A stretch of DNA of 64,000 nt from Novosphingobium lentum NBRC 107847 (GCF_001590965.1 NZ_BCTW01000004.1:1-64000), one strand, 5' to 3'; numbered from the stretch's first letter, positions 17,997 through 27,996 are shown. A program made the numbers and translations. The notes: generated by a model not told the origin, from the letters alone.

Positions 17997-18146
17997 TCAG
18001 ACCACCTTGCGGCCGGTGAACAAGTGCAGCAGCCCGATGATGATCGCGAGCACGAGAACGATATGGATGACGCCGGCGGTCACATGGAACGCGAAGACGC
18101 CAAGAGCCCACAGGACGAGAAGCACGAGGGCGATGGTCAGCAGCAT
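17997..18146 (-). CDS. Small membrane protein, Lmo0937 family
   Basis: A 49-residue protein starting MLLTIALVLLVLWALG with two hydrophobic segments separated by HVTAG and ending LHLFTGRKVV. This matches the short Lmo0937-type membrane proteins, whose function is unknown and which are common in stress-related settings. GGGAG lies 9 bases before ATG 18146, a good ribosome-binding distance. It is divergent from the DUF5694 gene. Its shortness means it is easily missed by gene callers. Confidence 0.8.
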   Translation of the reverse strand: MLLTIALVLLVLWALGVFAFHVTAGVIHIVLVLAIIIGLLHLFTGRKVV

Positions 18147-18339
18147 GTCACAGGTCTCCCAGAAAGACCGGCGCCGCATGGCGTGGCGCCTTGGTGGGAT
18201 TACGTATGACCGGCGATTGGGTTCCGTCCGCCCGCCGACCGCATTGCGCGCGCCGCTGCGCCCATTCCGGCTCCGCGCCAAATCCTGCTTGCCATAGTGT
18301 ATTGTCGAGGTAACACACAAAAGCATCTCGGGAGAACGT

Positions 18340-19407
18340 ATGCGGCTGTTCGTTTCGGTTTTCATGGCATTCCTGCTGGCCACACCAGCCGTCGCCAAGC
18401 CCCCGGCATTCGATCCGCGCAGTTGGAAAGGCGCGCAGGACGGGCCGCCGACGCAAGTGCTGACCATCGGCAGCACCCACCTCAGCCAGTTGAAGAACGT
18501 TGTGACGCCGCCGATGCTCGCGCCGCTGCTCGACAAGCTTGCGGCATACGGACCGACCGTCATCACGCATGAGGGCCTCTCGGGCGAACAGTGCGACACG
18601 CTCAAGCGCTATCCGGTCAAATATCCCGGGATGTTCGATACTTATTGCTGGCCGACTGACGACGCCGAAAAGGCGACGGGCCTGGATATTCCGGCGGCGA
18701 TGGCCGAAATCGACAAGGAAATGGCCAGCTGGCCTGCCCAACCGTCGGCGGTCCAGCGGCGTCATCTCGCCGCCGTGTTCATTGCTGCGGGGGACCGGCC
18801 GTCAGCATACGTGCAGTGGCTGCAATTGCCCGTCGAGGAGCGCAAGCTGGGTGACGGCATCGACCCGGCCATGCTCAAGATCCTCACGCGATCGGCGCCG
18901 CGACCCAACGAGACATTCGATATTGCCGCAGCGCTTGCGGTCCGGCTCGGGCTTCAGCGCATCTATGCGGTGGATGATCACACGGCCGATGTCGTCCAGG
19001 CCTTGGCCGGCCCGGGCTTCGATGCCTACATGACGCAGTTCTGGGAGGGCGCGAAATCGGCGGCCGTCGATGAGGATCGTCGGCAGAGCGAGGCGATGAC
19101 ATCGGGGGCCGAGTTGCTCGCGTTCTATCGCCTGATCAACCGGCCGGCTTCGCAGCGCGAATACGTTACCGTCGACTATCATCGCGCGATGAGCGCGCAC
19201 TCGCCCGAGAACTACGGCCGCGCCTATCTCGCATGGTGGGAAGTGCGCAACTTGCGGATGGTTTCGAACATCCGGACGGCGTTCGCCAATCATCCCGGCG
19301 CGCGCGTGCTCAACATCGTCGGGTCATCACACAAGGCGTATTACGATGCCTACCTCGACATGATGTCGGACGTGACGGTGATCGACGCGGAGCAGGTGCT
19401 CAAATAG
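18340..19407 (+). CDS. Exported DUF5694-type protein
   Basis: A 355-residue protein with a signal peptide (residues 1-19, ending PAVAK). LTIGSTHLSQ near residue 46 and VLNIVGSSHKAYYD near residue 328 bracket a conserved core that resembles the DUF5694 family. The paired G-S-(T/S)-H motifs recall TraB/TIKI-like proteases, but that relation is my inference. No enzymatic role is established. The gene stands alone and shares a terminator region with glnA, which converges on it. Confidence 0.7.
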   Translation: MRLFVSVFMAFLLATPAVAKPPAFDPRSWKGAQDGPPTQVLTIGSTHLSQLKNVVTPPMLAPLLDKLAAYGPTVITHEGLSGEQCDTLKRYPVKYPGMFDTYCWPTDDAEKATGLDIPAAMAEIDKEMASWPAQPSAVQRRHLAAVFIAAGDRPSAYVQWLQLPVEERKLGDGIDPAMLKILTRSAPRPNETFDIAAALAVRLGLQRIYAVDDHTADVVQALAGPGFDAYMTQFWEGAKSAAVDEDRRQSEAMTSGAELLAFYRLINRPASQREYVTVDYHRAMSAHSPENYGRAYLAWWEVRNLRMVSNIRTAFANHPGARVLNIVGSSHKAYYDAYLDMMSDVTVIDAEQVLK

Positions 19408-19453
19408 CCGGTCGGGGCGGGTCGTCGGCACGGGCTGGCCGCCAGCCCCCACG

Positions 19454-19487
19454 AAAAAGGCGCCCGGACCGCAGTCCGGACGCCTTT
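19454..19487. terminator. Bidirectional intrinsic terminator between DUF5694 gene and glnA
   Basis: AAAGGCG and CGCCTTT form the outer stem and CCGGAC/GTCCGG the inner stem, with one mismatched pair between them and the loop CGCA. On the minus strand it ends in CTTTTTCG, serving glnA. On the plus strand it ends in CCTTTCGT, serving the DUF5694 gene. Confidence 0.88.
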
Positions 19488-19511
19488 CGTGTCGTCCAGT
19501 GAGGCTGAAGA

Positions 19512-20924
19512 TCAGCCGCTGTAGTACATGTCGAATTCGACCGGCGACGGCGCCATTTCCCAGCGCGCCACTTCGGGCCACTTGAGTTCGATATAGGCGT
19601 CGATCTGGTCCTTCGTGAACACGCCGCCCTGCAGCAGGTAGTCGTGGTCTGCGATCAGCGAGTTGAGCGCTTCGCGCAGCGAACCGCACACCGTGGGAAC
19701 CAGCGAGAGCTCCGCAGGCGGAAGATCATACAGGTTCTTGTCCATCGCCTCGCCGGGATGGATCTTGTTCTGGATACCGTCGATCCCGGCCATCAGCAGT
19801 GCCGATGTCGCGAGATAGGGGTTGGCCAGCGGATCGGGGAAGCGGAACTCCACGCGCTTGCCCTTTTCGCCCGCACCGTACGGAATGCGGCACGAAGCCG
19901 ACCGGTTGCGCGCCGAGTAGGCGAGCAGCACGGGGGCCTCGAACCCCGGCACTAGGCGTTTGTAGCTGTTGGTGGTCGGGTTGGTGAAGGCATTGATCGA
20001 CTTGGCATGCTTGATCACGCCGCCGATGAAATACAGGCAGGTGTCCGACAGTCCGGCATAGCCGTTGCCGGCAAAGGTGTTCTTGCCCTTGTTCCAGATC
20101 GACATATGGGTGTGCATGCCCGAACCGTTGTCGTCCTTGATCGGCTTGGGCATGAACGTTGCGGTCTTGCCATAGGCCTGGGCGACCATCTTCACGACAT
20201 ACTTGTAGATCTGGATGCGATCGCAGGTTTCGACCAGCTTGCCGAACGTCAGGCCCAGTTCGTGCTGCGAGCCGGCGACTTCGTGGTGATGCTTGTCCAT
20301 GGGCAGGCCCATTTCCATCATCGTCGAGACCATTTCGGCGCGGATGTCGGTGGTGACATCGACCGGACCGACCGGGAAGTAACCGCCCTTGGCGCGCGGG
20401 CGGTGGCCCATGTTGCCGGCATCGTACTTGGTGCCCGAATTGGTCGGCAGTTCCACGTCGTCGAGCTTGAAGAACGACGAACTGTAGGTGGTGTCGAAGG
20501 TCACGTCGTCGAACATGAAGAATTCGGGTTCGGGGCCGACGTAGATCGTGTCACCCAGGCCCGATGCCTTGACGAATGCTTCGGCGCGCTTGGCGGTCGA
20601 GCGCGGATCGCGGGCGTAGAGCGAGCCATCGGCCGGCTCGACGATGTCGCAGAACAGGATCAGCATCGGCGTCGCGCTGAACGGATCGACGTAGCAGGCT
20701 TCGAGATCCGGCTGCAGGATCATGTCCGACTCGTTGATTTCCTTCCAGCCTTCGATCGACGAACCGTCGAACATCAGGCCGGTGGTCAGCTCATCTTCGC
20801 CGATGACGCTGGAGCACATGGTCAGGTGGTGCCAGGCGCCCTTGCTGTCGGTAAAGCGGACATCGACCCATTCGATCTCTTCGTCCTTGATGCGCTTGAG
20901 GATATCAGCGGGTTTAGTCGCCAT
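19512..20924 (-). CDS. glnA: Glutamine synthetase type I
   Basis: Forms glutamine from glutamate, ammonia and ATP; central to nitrogen assimilation. The 470-residue subunit has the DGSSIEGW segment, the metal-binding EPEFFMFD, the HHHEVAGSQHE region and NPTTNSYKRLVPG-type nucleotide loop. Tyr399 in KNLYDLPP is the equivalent of the adenylylation Tyr397, so regulation by GlnE is expected (GSI-beta type). It follows glnB in the same direction after about 148 bp. That gap contains an inverted repeat, GCCGGAT (20973-20979) and ATCCGGC (20998-21004), which might modulate read-through. Confidence 0.97.
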   Translation of the reverse strand: MATKPADILKRIKDEEIEWVDVRFTDSKGAWHHLTMCSSVIGEDELTTGLMFDGSSIEGWKEINESDMILQPDLEACYVDPFSATPMLILFCDIVEPADGSLYARDPRSTAKRAEAFVKASGLGDTIYVGPEPEFFMFDDVTFDTTYSSSFFKLDDVELPTNSGTKYDAGNMGHRPRAKGGYFPVGPVDVTTDIRAEMVSTMMEMGLPMDKHHHEVAGSQHELGLTFGKLVETCDRIQIYKYVVKMVAQAYGKTATFMPKPIKDDNGSGMHTHMSIWNKGKNTFAGNGYAGLSDTCLYFIGGVIKHAKSINAFTNPTTNSYKRLVPGFEAPVLLAYSARNRSASCRIPYGAGEKGKRVEFRFPDPLANPYLATSALLMAGIDGIQNKIHPGEAMDKNLYDLPPAELSLVPTVCGSLREALNSLIADHDYLLQGGVFTKDQIDAYIELKWPEVARWEMAPSPVEFDMYYSG

Positions 20925-21072
20925 GTTTCTTCGCCCTTTTCTCGGTTTGAACGATGGCCATTCGCTACTTTGGCCGGATGGAAACAGCCGGACCGAAATC
21001 CGGCGATGAACGTCTTGCGCGCGTCAGGCGCACACGGATGCAATGGCCGGACGCGAACTGCCCGGGCAGCAA

Positions 21073-21711
<639 letters not shown>

Positions 21712-22536
21712 TCAGTAAGGCGGCGAGTGCAATCCGGTCGGACTGGCGGTGAAGATCTCGCAGCCGGTTTCCGTGATGCCGATCGAGTGTTCGAACTGCG
21801 CCGACAGCGAGCGGTCGCGCGTTACCGCCGTCCACCCGTCCTCCAGAATCTTCACCGGCGGCTTGCCCAGGTTGATCATCGGCTCGATCGTGAAGAACAT
21901 GCCGGGGCGCAGTTCGGGGCCAGTGCCGGGACGACCGGCGTGCACCACTTCGGGCGCATCGTGGAACAGGCGGCCCACGCCGTGCCCGCAAAATTCGCGC
22001 ACCACGCCATAGCGCTGGCGTTCGGCATGGTTCTGGATCGCCGAACCGATGTCGCCCAGCCGCGCGCCGGGGCGGGCCTGCTCGATCCCGATCATCAGGC
22101 ATTCGTAGGTCACTTCGACCAGCCGCCGCGCCTTCAGCGCCACATCGCCGACCAGGTACATGCGGCTGCTGTCGCCGTGCCAGCCATCAAGCAGCGGGGT
22201 CACGTCGATATTGACGATATCGCCATCCTTGAGCGTCTTGTCCGACGGGATGCCGTGGCAGACCACGTGGTTGATCGAGATGCAGCAGCTGTGGGTGTAG
22301 CCGCGATAGCCCAGCGTTGCGGGAACCGCGCCGCCGTCCAGCGTCATCTGCCGCACCACGTCGTCGAGCGCCTGCGTCGTCACCCCCGGCTGGACCAGCG
22401 GCACCAGCGCATCGAGAATTTCGGCGGCCAGCCGCCCGGCCTTGCGCATGCCGTCGAAGCCGGCAGGGCCATGGAGCTTGATCGTCCCGTCGCGCGGCAG
22501 GACATCGTTATCGTCAACGGTCATGTATTCGGTCAT
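21712..22536 (-). CDS. map: Type I methionine aminopeptidase
   Basis: Removes the initiator methionine from nascent proteins; essential dinuclear metalloenzyme. The 274-residue protein has the five metal ligands of the M24A fold: Asp in VNIDVTP, Asp in GDSSRMY, His in CGHGVGR, Glu in FTIEPM and Glu in QFEHS. CHGIPSDK carries the substrate-side His. The start overlaps the stop of the upstream membrane protein gene by 4 bp (ATGA), so the two are translationally coupled. Confidence 0.96.
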   Translation of the reverse strand: MTEYMTVDDNDVLPRDGTIKLHGPAGFDGMRKAGRLAAEILDALVPLVQPGVTTQALDDVVRQMTLDGGAVPATLGYRGYTHSCCISINHVVCHGIPSDKTLKDGDIVNIDVTPLLDGWHGDSSRMYLVGDVALKARRLVEVTYECLMIGIEQARPGARLGDIGSAIQNHAERQRYGVVREFCGHGVGRLFHDAPEVVHAGRPGTGPELRPGMFFTIEPMINLGKPPVKILEDGWTAVTRDRSLSAQFEHSIGITETGCEIFTASPTGLHSPPY

Positions 22537-23309
22537 GGCGCCGACATAGTCGCTTCCTTGCCCGATTGCGAGATGGAGTCGCCATGCGACGGACCGGATG
22601 TTGCGTTTTTGGCGGCGGGCGGCGGGGGGAGCGGCAATTCCAGCTCCACCACCTCCGCCGAGCGACGCCCGTACAGGCGCGGCACGAAGATCATCACGAA
22701 CGCGCCGACCGCGGCGATCAGGCAGGCCAAGGCAATCGCGATCACGGTGGGATCGAACGTGGTCTTGCCCGACACGAAATGGTCGAACAGCGTATCGAAC
22801 TTGGTGACCAGATACCCCGTGGCGAACGCCGATCCGGCTTTCATCACCGATCCGAAGCGTTGCGCATCGGCCTTGCCGAACGGCGAGACCAGCATGCCCG
22901 CGACCCCGCCCGCCACCCCGCCGAGCAGTGCGACCAGCAGGCTGGCGATGACGTGGATCGCACTATCGCGCGGGCTGCCGGGCAGCAGCGATCCCAGAAC
23001 CGTGGCGCCGGCAATCGCCATCCACAGCACGCTGATGCCGAACAGCCCGCCCATGACCACCGTGGGGCCATGCGCCAGCGACATGCCGAAGCTGCGGTGG
23101 CAGAAATCGATCGTCCGCTTCATCGCGAACGCCATGGTGAGTATCGCCACGATTGGCACCAGCAAAATCAGGCCGAGGTCCAGCGCCAGCGACACGACGG
23201 GCGCGTTGAGCACGGCCGCATGATCGATCGCTACCGCTTGAATGGCCGCAGATGACATGGCCGCAGAATGCTGCACGGCGGCGTGGATGGCTGGTCCGCT
23301 GATCGACAT
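22533..23309 (-). CDS. Multi-pass membrane protein of unknown function, coupled to map
   Basis: A 258-residue protein from ATG 23309 (MSISGPAIHAAV). It has about four hydrophobic segments: residues 38-60, 80-105, 115-140 (Gly-rich: LLGGVAGGVAGM) and 186-207. A short Pro-rich cytoplasmic tail follows. I do not recognise a family. The open frame extends further upstream but without hydrophobic or family features. Its end overlaps the start of map by 4 bp, so the two are probably co-expressed, though no functional link is known. Confidence 0.65.
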   Translation of the reverse strand: MSISGPAIHAAVQHSAAMSSAAIQAVAIDHAAVLNAPVVSLALDLGLILLVPIVAILTMAFAMKRTIDFCHRSFGMSLAHGPTVVMGGLFGISVLWMAIAGATVLGSLLPGSPRDSAIHVIASLLVALLGGVAGGVAGMLVSPFGKADAQRFGSVMKAGSAFATGYLVTKFDTLFDHFVSGKTTFDPTVIAIALACLIAAVGAFVMIFVPRLYGRRSAEVVELELPLPPPPAAKNATSGPSHGDSISQSGKEATMSAP

Positions 23310-23435
23310 CGCAAGTCCCCGATGCGGACGGCTAGTCCGCGCATGGTGGCAGGGTTGCGACTCGCTTGGGCCCGACGGCTTGCGTGATGCGCCTTGTCTG
23401 TGCGCGCCGGTCGGCAAACGCAATCGGGCGCGTGC

Positions 23436-24287
23436 TCAGGGAGCCGAAAACGCCGCGCGGTACTGCGGTTTGACCGCCGCGATCACCGCCGGCGTCACCG
23501 GCAGCGTCACTTCGTAGTCGCCTTCGGCATAAGGCCCGGCCTCATACGGCGGCACCAGAATGCCGACGCGGTCGAAGCCTGTCCTGCCGCGCGACCCCAG
23601 GATCACGGTCTCAGCCGCCGGATCGATGCAGGCGTCGAACTCGTCGGTGCTGCCAGCCTTCTTCGGCTCGCCGCGCTTCTTGGCGCGTTCCTTGTCGAGC
23701 GCGACGCAGAAATCCTTGCGGATCGCGTGGCTCAGCGCCGCTTTAGACACGAACAGGTCAAGCGGATCGCGGCGCACGTGCGCCGTCTTGTCCCACAGCA
23801 GCGTGTCGAACACGTAATTGGGGTGCGCTCCGCCGGTGTACGTGGCGACCAGAGTCGACAGGCTGAGCCATCGTGGCAGGTCGGTGACGACTTTCCAATC
23901 ATACGACAGGCTGTGCGCGTGGAACGGGAAGCTGGCCTTCTTCGCCTCGAGCTGGTCGGACCGCGCATCGGCCATGACTTGCGCCTTCTGCCGCACGATG
24001 TCCTTTTCGAGAATCGCGCGCAGGGCCGGGATCGCGGCGGCGGAGGCGGGATAGCCGTATTCGAAATCGACCAGCGGGTTCTCGACCTTGACCGATCGGG
24101 CATCCGCGCCGACATCGGCGGCGGCGCTGGCGCTCGCCATGTCCTGAGGCGCAGGCGCCGCCGGGGCAGCGGGCGGCGCAACCGAAGCGGACGTCGATGC
24201 TCCGCCGTCGGGCGCCATGCCTTGCGAACAGGCCGCGAGCAGCAAAGCGGACGTCAGAGCTGGCAGCAGGCAGGCGGGAAGTCGCAA
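23436..24287 (-). CDS. DUF3298-like lipoprotein
   Basis: A 283-residue secreted lipoprotein. From TTG 24287 the N-terminus reads MRLPACLLPALTSALLLAACS, with lipobox LAAC and the modified Cys near residue 20. A Ala/Pro-rich linker follows, then a DUF4163/DUF3298-like domain recognised by TYTGGAHPNY and RRDPLDLF. Such domains occur in anti-sigma factor RsiV and in peptidoglycan deacetylase PdaC, but the function here is unknown. Other in-frame starts are TTG 24293 and ATG 24341. GAGAGGAA gives the best spacing to 24287. It diverges from the M17 peptidase gene. Confidence 0.72.
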   Translation of the reverse strand: MRLPACLLPALTSALLLAACSQGMAPDGGASTSASVAPPAAPAAPAPQDMASASAAADVGADARSVKVENPLVDFEYGYPASAAAIPALRAILEKDIVRQKAQVMADARSDQLEAKKASFPFHAHSLSYDWKVVTDLPRWLSLSTLVATYTGGAHPNYVFDTLLWDKTAHVRRDPLDLFVSKAALSHAIRKDFCVALDKERAKKRGEPKKAGSTDEFDACIDPAAETVILGSRGRTGFDRVGILVPPYEAGPYAEGDYEVTLPVTPAVIAAVKPQYRAAFSAP

Positions 24288-24339
24288 AGCCAAATTCCTC
24301 TCGCGCTTGCTGCACGTCTGCGGCAAGGATCGTTGCACC

Positions 24340-25734
24340 ATGACCGACAAGAACGCCCTTATCCAGCCCGATCGCGGACAACATGCCATTCCGGTCGATC
24401 TTGTCGACAAGTCGACGTTCGCCGACTGGTTCAAGGCGCTCAACGCATCGCAGCGCGCTGCGGTTTCCGCGCAGAAATTCGAAGGCGGTGGATACGAACA
24501 CGCGATCGTGCCCGATGGCGATGGCTGGTTCGCGGTGGGCGGCGTGGCCGATGCGGCGGGCCTGTCGAGCTGGTGCCTGGCCAAGCTGGCCGATGTGCTG
24601 CCCGGCGGGCGTTATCGCCTGCGCGTCCCCGCACGGCCCCAGGGTTCCGACAAGGCGCTGTTCGGCTGGATCACTGCGCAATACCGGTTCGACCGCTACC
24701 GCACCGAAGGCAAGCCGGTCGAGGCGCGCATCCTGCTCACCCCCGAACTCGGCGCGATCGAACCCGCGCTGGCCGAGGCGGCGGCGGTGGCGCTGGTGCG
24801 CGACCTGGTCAACACCCCGGCCGAGGACATGGGCCCCGCCGCGCTCGAGACGGAAGCGCGCGCACTGGCCAAGCGCCACCATGCCGAGATGCGCGTGACC
24901 AGCGGCGAACAACTCGAGCGGGACTTTCCGATGGTTCACGGCGTTGGGCGCGCCGCTGCGCGCAGCCATGCCCCGCGCATGATCGAGCTGGAATGGGGCG
25001 ACCCGGCGCACCCGCGCGTCGCGATCATCGGCAAAGGCGTGTGCTTCGATTCGGGCGGGCTCGACATCAAGCCGTCGTCGGGCATGCTGCTGATGAAGAA
25101 GGACATGGGCGGCGCGGCGCACGCGCTGGCGCTGGCCGGCCTGATCATGGGCGCGGCGTTGCCGGTGCGGTTGCACCTGCTGGTGCCTGCCGTGGAAAAC
25201 GCGATCGCGGGCAACGCGTTCCGCCCCGGCGACGTGTTGCGCAGCCGCGCGGGGATCAGCGTGGAAGTGACCAACACCGATGCCGAGGGGCGGCTGGTGC
25301 TGGGCGATGCCTTGACCCGCGCGAGCGAGGACAAGCCGGTGCTGACGATCGATTTCGCGACGCTGACCGGCGCGGCACGCGTGGCGCTGGGGCCGGATCT
25401 GCCCGCGATGTTCGCGCGGCTGGATGCAACCGCCGACGCGCTGCTGGCCGCCGGTATCGCCGCCGACGATCCGGTCTGGCGCCTGCCGCTGCACGATGGC
25501 TATCGCGAGTACCTCAAGTCCGACATCGCCGACCTGCTGAACAGTCCGTCGAACGGATATGCCGGGGCGAGCGTGGCCGCGCTGTTCCTCGACCGGTTCG
25601 TCGGCGACGGGCTGGACTGGGCGCATTTCGATACGTTCGCATGGCGTCCGGCGGGCAAGCCGGGGCGGCCCAAGGGTGGTGATGCGCTGGGCTTGCGCGC
25701 CGCCTGGGGCCTGCTGCGCGCCCGTTTCGGATGA
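24340..25734 (+). CDS. Leucyl aminopeptidase family (M17) protein
   Basis: Cytosolic dizinc aminopeptidase of 464 residues. NTDAEGRLVLGDAL is the M17 signature containing metal ligands. GKGVCFDSGGLDIKP holds the metal-binding Lys and Asp. The N-terminal domain is divergent from PepA, as in the second M17 group common in alphaproteobacteria. ATG 24340 was chosen; the frame is open upstream but overlaps the divergent lipoprotein gene. The stop overlaps the next start by 4 bp, forming an operon with the NlpC/P60 peptidase and argC. Confidence 0.88.
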   Translation: MTDKNALIQPDRGQHAIPVDLVDKSTFADWFKALNASQRAAVSAQKFEGGGYEHAIVPDGDGWFAVGGVADAAGLSSWCLAKLADVLPGGRYRLRVPARPQGSDKALFGWITAQYRFDRYRTEGKPVEARILLTPELGAIEPALAEAAAVALVRDLVNTPAEDMGPAALETEARALAKRHHAEMRVTSGEQLERDFPMVHGVGRAAARSHAPRMIELEWGDPAHPRVAIIGKGVCFDSGGLDIKPSSGMLLMKKDMGGAAHALALAGLIMGAALPVRLHLLVPAVENAIAGNAFRPGDVLRSRAGISVEVTNTDAEGRLVLGDALTRASEDKPVLTIDFATLTGAARVALGPDLPAMFARLDATADALLAAGIAADDPVWRLPLHDGYREYLKSDIADLLNSPSNGYAGASVAALFLDRFVGDGLDWAHFDTFAWRPAGKPGRPKGGDALGLRAAWGLLRARFG

Positions 25735-26594
25735 GCGCAACGCTGCAGGCGCCCGCGTTCATGCTGGCGCCTGCGGGCCGCCATGCTTGCCCCGGCGGCG
25801 ATGAAACGCTAATCGGCGCGGCTTTCGTGGAGGGGCCACACTTGAACGATACGACCGCCGGCACCGGTGGATCACCCGCTACCCGCCCGTACGCCGGACA
25901 GTACATGCTGTCGGGCCCGGCGAAAGTGCGCGATCCGCGCGTGACGCCTATCCGCGGCGATCTGGGCGACATCGCGCTGGCGGGCAAGCTGTTTGCGCCG
26001 CACTATGTCGTGCCGATGGAGCGCGCGGTGGCGGTCGATCACATCGCGCTGCGCAAGGCCAAGGGCGATGGGGCAGAACAGGTATCCGAACTGCTGCGCG
26101 GCGAACGCTTCTGCTTGCTCGATATCGCGGGCGGCTGGGGCTGGGGCTACGGCAAGCACGATCACTATCTCGGCTACCTGCCGATGGAGGCGCTGGCCGA
26201 TCCGGCAGATGTGCCCGCACCGGCTGCTCCCGACCATGCCGACCCCGTCGCGCTGGCGGAGGCGTTGGCCAGCACGCCGTATGTCTGGGGCGGACGTGGC
26301 GGCGCGGGGATCGACTGTTCCGGGCTGGTGCAGACCGTGTTCGCGCGCGCCGGCATCGTATTGCCGCGCGACAGCGACCAGCAGCGCGATGCCGACGTCG
26401 GGCGCCTGCTGGACGATAGCGAGCCGGGTCAGCGCGGCGACCTGGTGTTCCTGCCCGGCCATGTCGGGATCCTCAAGGATGCCGACACGGTGATCCACGC
26501 CAGCCAGGATCTGGCCCGGGTGGCGATCGAGCCACTGGCCGATATGGTCGCGCGCAAGGGCACGGCGATCACTGCCAGGCGGAGAGTACTGTGA
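25731..26594 (+). CDS. NlpC/P60 family (C40) cysteine peptidase
   Basis: A 287-residue enzyme that likely cleaves gamma-D-Glu-meso-DAP bonds of recycled muropeptides or cell wall. The N-terminal part (about 60-160) resembles SH3-like domains (FCLLDIAGGWGWGY). The C-terminal NlpC/P60 domain has Cys196 in GIDCSGLV, His244 in GHVGIL and His256. No signal peptide is evident, so a cytosolic recycling role like YkfC is plausible. It overlaps the M17 peptidase upstream (ATGA) and argC downstream (GTGA). Joint action with the M17 enzyme on peptide fragments is inferred. Confidence 0.85.
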   Translation: MSATLQAPAFMLAPAGRHACPGGDETLIGAAFVEGPHLNDTTAGTGGSPATRPYAGQYMLSGPAKVRDPRVTPIRGDLGDIALAGKLFAPHYVVPMERAVAVDHIALRKAKGDGAEQVSELLRGERFCLLDIAGGWGWGYGKHDHYLGYLPMEALADPADVPAPAAPDHADPVALAEALASTPYVWGGRGGAGIDCSGLVQTVFARAGIVLPRDSDQQRDADVGRLLDDSEPGQRGDLVFLPGHVGILKDADTVIHASQDLARVAIEPLADMVARKGTAITARRRVL

Positions 26595-27544
26595 CGCACA
26601 AAGTCTTCATCGACGGGGCAGTCGGCACCACCGGGCTGGAAATCGCCGAGCGGCTGACCGGGCGCGCCGAGTTCGAACTGATCGTGCTCGACGAAGCGCG
26701 GCGCAAGCAGGATGCGGCTCGCGCCGAGGCGCTCAACGCCGCCGATTTCGTGATCCTGTGCCTGCCCGACGATGCCGCGCGCGAAGCGGTGGCGATGATC
26801 GCCAACCTGCACACGCGCGTGATCGACGCTTCGACCGCGCACCGTGTGGCCGCCGGGTGGACGTATGGTTTCCCTGAAATCACCGGCCGCGATGCCGTGG
26901 CGGGAGCCCTGCGTGTGTCCAACCCCGGCTGCTATTCCACCGGGTTCATCGCGCTGCTCGCCCCGCTGGTGCGCGCGGGGCTGCTCCCCGCCGACTGGCC
27001 CTACACGTGCAACGCCGTCTCGGGCTATTCAGGCGGCGGCAAGGCGCTGATCGCGCGGTTCGAGGCGGACGGCGACATCGCCTGGCGCGGCTATGCGCTG
27101 AACCTGGGCCACAAGCACGTGCCCGAGATGCAGGCGCTCAGCGGGCTGGCGCATGCCCCGTTGTTCACCCCCGCCGTCATTCCGGCGCATCGCGGCATGG
27201 TGGTGGAAATTCCGCTGCCGCTGGGCGCGATGGCGGGCATGGGGCCGGGTAAGGGGCCGGGTATGGGATCGACCGACGCCTTCCGCGCCGCGCTCACCGA
27301 ATTCTACGCCGGGTCGCCGGTCGTTTCGGTGTCGCAGGAGCCGCCCGCCGACGGCGAACTGCTGCTGCGCGCGTCGATGGAACCGTGGGACGGGCTGGAA
27401 CTGCACGTGCTGGCCAGCGCCGACGGATCGCAGGCGCGGCTGGTGGCAGGACTCGACAACTTGGGCAAAGGTGCCAGCGGCGCGGCGGTGCAAAGCCTGA
27501 ACCTGATGGCCGGGCTGGATGAGACGGCGGGGTTGCGGTTGTAG
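26591..27544 (+). CDS. argC: N-acetyl-gamma-glutamyl-phosphate reductase, short type
   Basis: Reduces N-acetylglutamyl phosphate to the semialdehyde in arginine synthesis. The 317-residue product has the Rossmann loop GAVGTTG (9-15) and the catalytic Cys114 in SNPGCYSTG; this is the short type-2 form. It starts at GTG 26591 overlapping the previous stop (GTGA). A small Gly/Pro/Met/Lys insert (GMGPGKGPGMGS, from about 27238) interrupts the sequence before TDAFRAALTEFYAG and looks like a local repeat expansion in a surface loop. Confidence 0.92.
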   Translation: MTHKVFIDGAVGTTGLEIAERLTGRAEFELIVLDEARRKQDAARAEALNAADFVILCLPDDAAREAVAMIANLHTRVIDASTAHRVAAGWTYGFPEITGRDAVAGALRVSNPGCYSTGFIALLAPLVRAGLLPADWPYTCNAVSGYSGGGKALIARFEADGDIAWRGYALNLGHKHVPEMQALSGLAHAPLFTPAVIPAHRGMVVEIPLPLGAMAGMGPGKGPGMGSTDAFRAALTEFYAGSPVVSVSQEPPADGELLLRASMEPWDGLELHVLASADGSQARLVAGLDNLGKGASGAAVQSLNLMAGLDETAGLRL

Positions 27545-27548
27545 TAAA

Positions 27549-27671
27549 AGCCCTCGCCCCCGGTAGGGGGAGAGGGTTGGGAGAGGGGGAAGGCGCTGCG
27601 TCCGCCCCTCTCAACTCCGCCTAGGCCCTGCGGCCCAAGGCTTCGTATCTCTCCCCCTCGCGGGGGAGAGA
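27549..27671. repeat. Paired GC-rich hairpins between argC and ferredoxin gene
   Basis: The spacer between convergent genes contains CCCCC-GGTA-GGGGG near 27556-27569 and a perfect 10-bp hairpin, TCTCTCCCCC (27648-27657) and GGGGGAGAGA (27662-27671). G-rich repeats of the type GGGAGAGGG lie between them. Such purine-tract hairpins are common dispersed elements in many GC-rich proteobacteria. The second hairpin ends 8 bp from the ferredoxin stop codon and could shape its mRNA end. Confidence 0.6.
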
Positions 27672-27678
27672 GCTATTC

Positions 27679-27996
27679 TCAATCCTCTTCGGCGATCGTC
27701 ACCTTGAGGCCGTCGAGATCCGCACTCATCTGCAGCTGGCACGACAGGCGCGAATTTGCGTCGCGGTGATCCGAGCTGTCGAGCAGGTCGTTCTCGTCCT
27801 CGGTCATCGCGGGCAGCTTGTCCTTGAACGCCGGATCGACGTGGATGTGGCAGGTGGCGCAGCTGCAGCAGCCGCCGCACAGCGCCAGCAGTTCGTCGAA
27901 ACCGTTGTCGCGGATCGCTTCCATCACCGACAGGCCGGTTTCGGCTTCCACGATCTTTTCTTCACCGGCACGGTCGATCACGATCAGCTTGGGCAT
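27679..27996 (-). CDS. Adrenodoxin-type 2Fe-2S ferredoxin
   Basis: A 105-residue electron carrier. The cluster ligands fit C40-x5-C46-x2-C49-x36-C86; two further cysteines (43, 44) lie inside the loop [10 protein letters not shown]. The pattern and the Asp/Glu-rich surface match vertebrate-type ferredoxins that serve cytochrome P450s or Fe-S assembly. No P450, ferredoxin reductase or isc gene is adjacent, so its partner is unknown. Confidence 0.92.
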   Translation of the reverse strand: MPKLIVIDRAGEEKIVEAETGLSVMEAIRDNGFDELLALCGGCCSCATCHIHVDPAFKDKLPAMTEDENDLLDSSDHRDANSRLSCQLQMSADLDGLKVTIAEED

